A stretch of DNA of 6,173 nt from an uncultured Prevotella sp. (GTDB lineage Bacteria > Bacteroidota > Bacteroidia > Bacteroidales > Bacteroidaceae): contig ONMG01000189.1 of NCBI GenBank assembly GCA_900318855.1, positions 1 through 6,173 of the forward strand, written 5' to 3'. This document shows, one piece after another, positions 3,585 to 6,173 of the stretch (position 1 is the stretch's first letter; each line of letters opens with the position of its first letter). Position numbers and translations under genes: made by a program. A model generated the notes under the pieces. That model was not told the origin of the DNA, made no database searches, and saw nothing but the letters and a program-made list of their open reading frames with translations.

Positions 3585-6173
3585 CTAATTGTGAGCCCCG
3601 GAATCGTGGGGCTGGATTGTCGGTGGAAGTACCGGCAGTTTCTCAAAGCCCAGCACGGTGTTCACGAGCGACTGCTTGCGGTCCTGCACCTTGAGAATCT
3701 GTTCCTCCAGCGTTCCGCTCGAGATGAAGCGGTAGACGAATACCGACCGTCGCTGTCCCATGCGGTGGGCTCGGCTGATGGCTTGCTCCTCGGCCGAGAG
3801 ATTCCACCACGGGTCGAGGAGGAACACGTAGTCGGCTTCTGTCAGGTTCAGGCCCACGCCACCGGCCTTGAGCGAGATGAGGAAGAACTGACAGTCGGGA
3901 GTCTCCTGGAAGTGGGTGATGATTTTATCGCGGTTGTGGCTTGCGCCGGTGAGCATGGCGTACTTCCAGTTCAGGGTCTTCATCTTAGCTTCGACCTGTT
4001 GCAGGAAGCTGACGTACTCGCTGAAGATGAGTACCTTATGGCTTGTTCCGTGAAGTTCCTCTAAGCGCAGGAACACGTCGTCCATCTTTCCGGAGTCGAC
4101 ATCCATTCCTATCATCCTTGGGCAACACGCAATCTGTCGCAACCGGGTGATGGCTCTGATGACCGTCATCTGTTCCTTTGAGACGTCGGTTGTGAGCAGG
4201 AGATTGCGCATGCTGCTTTCCTCCTTTTCGTAGGCTGAGGCTTGCTCGGGCGTCATGTTGCACCATACAATCTCGTCCTGGCGCTCGGGCAGACTGTCGA
4301 GAACCTCGGTCTTGAGCCGCCGTAGGAAGAAGGGAGCTACAAGCTCGCGGAGCATTTTTGCCCGCGATCCCTGCATATTGTCGTTGATGGGCTTGATGAA
4401 GTGTTTCACGAATCCCTCGCGGTCGCCGAGCAGCTGAGGGTTGATGGCACTCATGAGTGACCATAAATCCTCCAACGAGTTTTCGATGGGTGTGCCGCTC
4501 AAAGCCACGCTGTGAGAGGTGTGGAGATGCAGTATGGCTTCATAGACTTGCGACTTCCGGTTCTTGAACACCTGCGCCTCGTCATAGACAATGATGCCGT
4601 AGTGTCGTTTCTCAAAGAAGTCGATGTCGTTGCGCATTGTCTGATAGGTGGTGATGACAACGTCAGCCGAGTCCATGGATTCCCTGAGTTGCTGCCTCAC
4701 TGAGGGCACCCCCGTATAGGTGAGCACGCGCAGCGATGGTGCGAATCGTTCCAGCTCATTACGCCAATTGAAGACCACTGAGGCCGGTGAAAGTACTAAC
4801 ACCGGTTCTGACGGAGGTGCGCTTTGTCCGCTCATCTCCTCAAAGGTGAAGAAGGAAGGCTCTGCTGTCGGGGCTGCTTTCTTGGTGGGCGCTGTCTTCT
4901 CACTGTGCTTGAGAATGAGAGCGATGGTCTGCACGGTCTTGCCCAGTCCCATGTCGTCGCTCAGACAGCATCCCGTGCCTTCATTGTAGTGCGAGAGCAG
5001 CCACTCGTAACCCTCCTTCTGGTAGGGGCGGAGGTGTGCTTTCAGACCCACGGGGAGGTGCTTGTCCACAGGTTGCGTCTTCAGCTTAGGTTCGTGGCCC
5101 AAGGCTTCCCGGATGATGGGGCGCTGGCTGATGTGCAGCCGGAGGGCGTCGTCGTCGCCCTTGGTTCCGAAAGTCATGGCACCGGCATAGCGTGAGAACC
5201 ACAGCTCGGGGATGACAAACCAGTTGCCACTGGGCAGCAAGTATTCGGGCTCACCGTTGACCAGAGCCTCACGCAGAGCCATGAGGGGCAGGGTCTCGCC
5301 ATTGTCGAAATGAAGCATGATGCGCAGTCGGAACCAATCTCCTTTGCGGTCGTCCGACTGGGTTACCTTCACGTCGCCAATGTAGTATCGGTGGCCCTCC
5401 GGCTGTTCCACTTCGATGTGGCGGGCCTTCAAAGCTTGCTTATGGATGCTGGACCATTCGATGATATGGTTCAGAGTACCAAAGTCGGGCAGTGACAGTT
5501 CTGATTTCACGAAGTACAACATCTCCCGTTCCCAATTTCTATCACGGTTGACGCACACGAAGCCCACCTCATTGCCGTTGTCGTGGAGTGTTACGCTCTT
5601 CTGCCTGTGGTCCCATTTCTCAAAGGTCTTCGAGCCGTAGGTGAACCGGGGCAGAAGGGCGTATTTGCCATTGACCGTATGGTTCAGCACGAGCGACATC
5701 CTCCCCTCGGGGCGCAGTTGCTCTACGCTGAAGCCCTCGGCTTCGATATCTATCTTACCGGCTATGCGCAGTACGAAGAGTCGCAGATACTCGCTCTGCT
5801 TAGCCTTAGGAATGTGAATCCATTCGCGGTTGAGAAAGGGTTGCAGCAGTTTGCCGTTGAGTCCTTCGCCGAACTGCATAATGTGCTGGCCGACGATGAA
5901 CAGTGAGGGCACGTTGCAGAGAATGCGCACATGCTGCTCCATAGGGAGCAGACCGTGCCCAATGGTGAGTTTGTAGTCAATGCCGTCGGGTTGTTTCCTG
6001 AAGAGGGTGTGCAGCGCCATGGGTGTGGGCGTGAACTCCAGTTCATCGCGCTGCTGCAGAGGTGCGCCAGGCCTGGAGTCCTTGAAGAGGAGCACACCGT
6101 TCTTGGCCGCAAGCTTCACGGCCTGACAAATGCGCAGGTCCACCTGCTGCTGCACGTAGCGCCTTAGCTCCGG
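3585..6173 (-). CDS. SNF2-family DEAD/DEAH-box helicase (5' end beyond window)
   Basis: This is a Swi2/Snf2-type ATPase of superfamily 2, expected to translocate on double-stranded DNA and remodel protein–DNA or polymerase complexes, as RapA does. Positions are counted from the GTG at 6155. Lobe 1 has LKAHLRPYQKEGYEWL (371–386), Walker A DDMGLGKT (400–407), motif Ia VLVLSPASVVFNW (452–464), motif II DEAQ (525–528) and motif III ALSGTPIENSLEDLW (551–565). Lobe 2 has KVLIFSEYVSFL (707–718), motif V KAGGVGLNLTEADYVFLLDP (763–782) and motif VI QAISRAHRMGQ (791–801) with both arginine-finger candidates. The N-terminal 370 residues match no domain I can name. A Lys/Ala/Pro/Ser-rich segment (about 418–450) separates motifs I and Ia. 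The frame stays open to 6173 upstream of the GTG and reads PELRRYV, so the true start probably lies outside; 862 residues are visible. All motifs are intact, so the enzyme should be active. Confidence 0.95.
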   Translation of the reverse strand, partial: PELRRYVQQQVDLRICQAVKLAAKNGVLLFKDSRPGAPLQQRDELEFTPTPMALHTLFRKQPDGIDYKLTIGHGLLPMEQHVRILCNVPSLFIVGQHIMQFGEGLNGKLLQPFLNREWIHIPKAKQSEYLRLFVLRIAGKIDIEAEGFSVEQLRPEGRMSLVLNHTVNGKYALLPRFTYGSKTFEKWDHRQKSVTLHDNGNEVGFVCVNRDRNWEREMLYFVKSELSLPDFGTLNHIIEWSSIHKQALKARHIEVEQPEGHRYYIGDVKVTQSDDRKGDWFRLRIMLHFDNGETLPLMALREALVNGEPEYLLPSGNWFVIPELWFSRYAGAMTFGTKGDDDALRLHISQRPIIREALGHEPKLKTQPVDKHLPVGLKAHLRPYQKEGYEWLLSHYNEGTGCCLSDDMGLGKTVQTIALILKHSEKTAPTKKAAPTAEPSFFTFEEMSGQSAPPSEPVLVLSPASVVFNWRNELERFAPSLRVLTYTGVPSVRQQLRESMDSADVVITTYQTMRNDIDFFEKRHYGIIVYDEAQVFKNRKSQVYEAILHLHTSHSVALSGTPIENSLEDLWSLMSAINPQLLGDREGFVKHFIKPINDNMQGSRAKMLRELVAPFFLRRLKTEVLDSLPERQDEIVWCNMTPEQASAYEKEESSMRNLLLTTDVSKEQMTVIRAITRLRQIACCPRMIGMDVDSGKMDDVFLRLEELHGTSHKVLIFSEYVSFLQQVEAKMKTLNWKYAMLTGASHNRDKIITHFQETPDCQFFLISLKAGGVGLNLTEADYVFLLDPWWNLSAEEQAISRAHRMGQRRSVFVYRFISSGTLEEQILKVQDRKQSLVNTVLGFEKLPVLPPTIQPHDSGAHN

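Noticed and set aside
3579..4064. Plus-strand frames opposite the helicase and glycosyltransferase
   Set aside because: These are antisense to strongly supported genes, carry no recognisable domains, and arise from the codon bias of the real minus-strand frames.

Overview
The window looks like chromosomal DNA of a Bacteroidota (Bacteroidales, Prevotella-like) bacterium. Three things point there. The DUF4254–glycosyltransferase family 9 gene pair is familiar from that group. The one clear promoter matches the Bacteroidota form (TTG(C), 19 bp, TAnnTTTG) rather than the E. coli form. The gene starts lack Shine-Dalgarno motifs and have A-rich leaders instead. The genus is inference only.

Layout by position. 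1–270 is AT-rich with no firmly supported gene; a frame open from the left edge to a stop at 215–217 could be the tail of a plus-strand gene, but this is weak. 271–2281 is a complete minus-strand operon: promoter (2251–2281), DUF4254 protein (start corrected to 2228), glycosyltransferase family 9 / heptosyltransferase (527–1600), a 54-residue rubredoxin (337–501) and an intrinsic terminator (271–314). Intergenic gaps are 16 and 25 nt. The first two genes probably act in cell-surface polysaccharide or LPS assembly; the rubredoxin is an electron carrier whose link to them is unclear.

2282–3584 is about 1.3 kb without an intact protein gene, and it is the unusual part. Reading from the operon side it holds: a truncated minus-strand fragment of a Bacteroidota HU-like (HU-HIG type) DNA-binding protein (2366–2617); four near-palindromic 12-bp sites at exact 22-bp spacing (2749–2826) followed by a 14-bp perfect palindrome; a cluster of three strong inverted repeats (3032–3137); a tandem duplication with 68-bp period whose copies differ only by transitions (3144–3278); and a further 300 bases rich in short inverted repeats (3279–3580). 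It may be the debris of a mobile or repetitive element, or it may encode a structured RNA; the sequence alone does not decide.

3585–6173 is a minus-strand SNF2-family (Swi2/Snf2) helicase/ATPase with all helicase motifs. Its 5' end lies beyond the right edge. No complete new defence system, CRISPR array, tRNA or rRNA is visible.
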